Origin: Paracoccaceae bacterium
GTDB lineage: Bacteria; Pseudomonadota; Alphaproteobacteria; Rhodobacterales; Rhodobacteraceae
Direction: 5' to 3'
Assembly (NCBI GenBank): GCA_026982255.1
Contig: JALSHL010000198.1
Coordinates: 1-15,143, forward strand
Length of the DNA: 15,143 nucleotides
Below are positions 12,882-15,143 of the stretch, piece after piece; within the stretch, counting starts at the first letter, position 1, and every line of letters starts with the position of its first letter. A program made the position numbers and the translations under genes. The notes under the pieces are model-generated. The model did no database searches. It had not been told where the DNA came from and saw only the letters and a program-made list of their open reading frames with translations.

Positions 12882-13931
12882 ATGTCGCTCGCCCTTGCCA
12901 AATGCCCCGATCCGCCACCGGAAACCGCCCCCGATGCCCTGACCAAGCAGCAGAAGGCCGCGATCCTGCTCAGCGTGCTGATCCGCGCCAATGCCGCGCC
13001 GAATCTCGACAATATCGCCACCGCCGCGCTGAAACAGACGGTCGATACCATGGCAACCTTCGGCGATGTGCCGCAGGCCACGGTAGATGCGGTTATCCTC
13101 GAATTCCTGACCGAGCTGGGCGCCTTCGGCGTATCGCTGCGCGGCGAGCTGGAGGATACGCTGAACGCCCTCAAGGGCCACGTCAGCGACAAGGTGCTGG
13201 AAAATATACGCAAGGCCTACATCCGCTCTCCCGCCGTCGATGTCTGGACCCGCATCGCCTCGGCCGAACCGGCGGAGTTGCGCGCCTGTATCGAGGCCGA
13301 ACACCTGCAAATTGCCGCTACGGTCCTGTCGAAAATCCCCTCGCCACTCGCGGCCGAAATCCTCGGCGCAATGGAGCCGGAGCGGGCCCGCGAAACCATG
13401 CTCGCCATCGTCAATGCCGGCGAAATCGCGCCCGAAATTATCGAGGTCATCGGCCAGAGCATCAGCGAAACCCTGTTTGCCGGGGACGGTGACAGTATTT
13501 TCGACAAAACGCCGGTCGAACGGGCCGGTGACATCATGAATTTCACCCAGAGCGAGATCCGCGACCGGATGCTGGACGAATTCGGCAAATCCGACCCGGA
13601 CACGGCCGAGAAAATCCGCAAGGCCATGTTCACCTTCCCCGACATTCCCGAACGTGTGCAACCGCGCGACGTCTCGGCCATTCTGCGCGCCGTGCCGCAG
13701 GAATCGCTGCTCAAGGCCCTGAAAGGCGCGGAAAAAGAAGCTCCGCAGGCGGCCGATTTCCTGCTGTCCAATCTTCCGAAACGGGCGGCCGAGCAGATTC
13801 GCGACGACCTGTCCGAACTCGAAACCGTCAAGCCGAAGGACGCAGACGCCGCCATGAACGAGGTTATCGCCGCCATTCGCGAGTTGGAAAAATCCGGTGA
13901 AATCACCCTGATACTGGAGGAGGAAGTCTAA
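12882..13931 (+). CDS. fliG: Flagellar motor switch protein FliG homologue
   Basis: A 349-residue FliG, the rotor protein that contacts the MS ring (FliF), FliM and the stator. Three parts are visible: N-terminal LTKQQKAAILLSVL (20-33); a middle domain with EHLQIAATVLSKI (140-152), a divergent form of the canonical EHPQ motif, and LAAEILGAMEPERARETML; and the C-terminal motor domain MFTFPDIPERVQPRDVSAILRAVPQESLLKALKGA (249-283) and LSNLPKRAAEQIRDDL (295-310). The torque-relevant charged positions correspond to K281, R301, D308 and D309; the later Arg is Lys here. It is the only plus-strand gene and stands apart from other flagellar genes in this window. Its TAA overlaps the dehydrogenase stop by four bases. 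The ribosome-binding site is weak (CGGAA). Confidence 0.9.
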   Translation: MSLALAKCPDPPPETAPDALTKQQKAAILLSVLIRANAAPNLDNIATAALKQTVDTMATFGDVPQATVDAVILEFLTELGAFGVSLRGELEDTLNALKGHVSDKVLENIRKAYIRSPAVDVWTRIASAEPAELRACIEAEHLQIAATVLSKIPSPLAAEILGAMEPERARETMLAIVNAGEIAPEIIEVIGQSISETLFAGDGDSIFDKTPVERAGDIMNFTQSEIRDRMLDEFGKSDPDTAEKIRKAMFTFPDIPERVQPRDVSAILRAVPQESLLKALKGAEKEAPQAADFLLSNLPKRAAEQIRDDLSELETVKPKDADAAMNEVIAAIRELEKSGEITLILEEEV

Positions 13932-14890
13932 ACAACCGCATCTTTCGGCGATTTTCCGGCAAAAAACGCATCTAGATTGTCAAGCGCCCGAAACCCCATC
14001 GCGTCGCGGGTCCTGACCGTGGCACTGCCGATATGGGGCAGCATGAAGATGTTTTCATGTGCCGCGAAACCCGGATTGCCGCCCGGTTCAATAACGAAAC
14101 AATCGAGGCCCGCCGCGCTGACCCTGCCGCTGTCCAGTGCCGCCAGCAAGGCATCCTCGTCCACCAGCGCACCGCGCGCCGTATTGACGAAAACCGCCCC
14201 CTCCGGCAGCAGAGCAAAACGTTCCGCATTCATCATGCCGGTGGTTTCCGGCGTGGCCGGACAATGCAGCGACAGAAAGTCGGAAACCGGCAGCAGGCTT
14301 TCGATCGAGTCGTGATAGGTTGCGCCCTGCTCCTGCTCCGGCGGCAGACGGCGACGGTTGTAATAATGCACATCCATATCGAACCCGCGTGCGCGGCGTG
14401 CCATCACCTGCCCGACACGCCCCATACCGACAATGCCGAGGCGCGCACCGCTCATCTGTTTGCCGACCATGAAGGAGGGACTCCAGAAATCCCACGCGCC
14501 GGAACGCACCAGACGGTCGCCCTCCACCGCGCGGCGCGAGGCGCCGAGCATCAGCAGAACCGCGATATCGGCAGTAGCGTCGGACAGCACATCGGGCGTG
14601 TTGGTCACCATGATCCCGCGTGCGGCCAGCGCCGCCAGATCGCAATGGTCCACCCCGACCGAATGGTTGGCGATGATTTTTACCCGCGGATCGAGGCGCG
14701 CCGCCACATCCGCATCGAAAACCTCCGAATGGCAGGGCAGGATCGCATCGACCCGCGCGCTCATGGCGACGATTTCATCGGCGGTATGCAGCCCGTCGGC
14801 CTCGTTCACGATCACATCGTAATCGCGCGCCGCCCGTTCCAGCGTGGCATCCGAGAGCCTGCGCGTGATCCAGAGAACAGGTTTCCCCAT
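13928..14890 (-). CDS. D-isomer specific 2-hydroxyacid dehydrogenase (glyoxylate/hydroxypyruvate reductase-like)
   Basis: A 320-residue NAD(P)-dependent oxidoreductase. The catalytic-domain motif ANHSVGVDHCDLAALAARGI (74-93) is followed by TNTPDVLSDATADIAVLLML, the Rossmann GxGxxG in GIVGMGRVGQVMA (G155, G157, G160), and the catalytic residues R239 (NTARGALVDEDAL), E268 (GLDCFVIEPGGNP) and H286 (LPHIGSAT). After the second Rossmann strand the segment YYNRRRLP carries arginines suited to the NADPH phosphate, so a GyaR/GhrB-like glyoxylate or hydroxypyruvate (or 2-ketogluconate) reductase is the best guess; substrate is not decided. It starts three bases after the small membrane protein gene, so the two are probably cotranscribed. 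It meets fliG tail to tail. Confidence 0.93.
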   Translation of the reverse strand: MGKPVLWITRRLSDATLERAARDYDVIVNEADGLHTADEIVAMSARVDAILPCHSEVFDADVAARLDPRVKIIANHSVGVDHCDLAALAARGIMVTNTPDVLSDATADIAVLLMLGASRRAVEGDRLVRSGAWDFWSPSFMVGKQMSGARLGIVGMGRVGQVMARRARGFDMDVHYYNRRRLPPEQEQGATYHDSIESLLPVSDFLSLHCPATPETTGMMNAERFALLPEGAVFVNTARGALVDEDALLAALDSGRVSAAGLDCFVIEPGGNPGFAAHENIFMLPHIGSATVRTRDAMGFRALDNLDAFFAGKSPKDAVV

Positions 14891-14893
14891 GCC

Positions 14894-15094
14894 CTAGTCC
14901 CGCTTCTTGATCGTCTCTTCGTACCAGTCATAGACGGCCATCGCCAGCACGCTCAGCGCGATGATCCAGAACGGCAAGCCGCCCCAGAAACCCGCGAAAC
15001 CGTCGGTGATGCTTTTCGCCAGCCCGGTGATGAAAAAGATCAACCCCGCCACCGACAGCCCCGCCACGATAATTCTTGTCCAGCCTTTAAACAT
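14894..15094 (-). CDS. Small two-helix inner membrane protein, unknown function
   Basis: A 66-residue protein with two hydrophobic segments (about 8-26, IIVAGLSVAGLIFFITGLA, and 38-54, GGLPFWIIALSVLAMAV) linked by a short polar loop (KSITDGFAGF), and a charged C-terminus (YDWYEETIKKRD). I do not recognise the family. The ATG has GGAAGGAAACC upstream, a good ribosome-binding site, and the stop lies three bases before the dehydrogenase start. The coupling suggests a shared transcript, but there is no evidence of a shared function. The 49 bases to the right edge show no convincing promoter. Confidence 0.75.
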   Translation of the reverse strand: MFKGWTRIIVAGLSVAGLIFFITGLAKSITDGFAGFWGGLPFWIIALSVLAMAVYDWYEETIKKRD

Positions 15095-15143
15095 TTTGGT
15101 TTCCTTCCGGTTCAGCCCGCATCGGACTGTAGTGTATTGAGCA

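Noticed and set aside
1..15143. tRNA or rRNA genes, CRISPR arrays, insertion sequences, integrase or attachment sites
   Set aside because: None seen on either strand; the absence of integrase and lysogeny genes favours a GTA cluster over an ordinary prophage, within the limits of this window.

Overview
The window looks like a chromosomal segment of an alphaproteobacterium of the Rhodobacterales (Rhodobacter/roseobacter group). DNA is GC-rich, genes are tightly packed, and most of the segment is a gene transfer agent (GTA) cluster collinear with the RcGTA cluster of Rhodobacter capsulatus (orfg1 to orfg15). I assign the order from protein families read by eye; no database search was possible, and the genus is not determined.

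Layout, right to left because nearly everything is on the minus strand. At the far right (13928-15094) are a two-helix membrane protein and a D-2-hydroxyacid dehydrogenase. They meet, tail to tail, a plus-strand fliG homologue (12882-13931). A 280-base divergent region separates fliG from fabF (3-oxoacyl-ACP synthase II), which abuts mltG (endolytic murein transglycosylase). Directly after mltG comes a near-consensus sigma70 promoter (10301-10329) firing into the GTA genes.

The GTA genes run: small terminase g1, large terminase g2, portal g3, g3.5, prohead protease g4, capsid g5, an additional ~101-aa gene not in the R. capsulatus order as I know it, adaptor g6, stopper g7, tail terminator g8, tail tube g9, tail chaperones g10 and g10.1, short tape measure g11, distal tail g12, tail hub g13, and the first 69 codons of the cell-wall peptidase g14, cut by the left edge. 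All frames are open and the catalytic residues checked are present, so the particle genes look functional. The set would fill a procapsid with host DNA (g1-g3), mature it (g4-g5), close the head (g6-g7) and build a short tail (g8-g14).

The most unusual feature is a 20-bp perfect palindrome, CCACTAAACCGGTTTAGTGG, present five times (three perfect, two with one substitution). All copies lie in only three gaps: g2/g3, g3.5/g4 and g11/g12. Most other junctions overlap by 1-4 bases or are separated by at most about 15 bases. Two gaps carry a mirror-image pair, one copy just after the upstream stop codon and one about 41-43 bases before the next start. The palindromes thus cut the operon into modules and may be operators, RNA hairpins or a repeat family.
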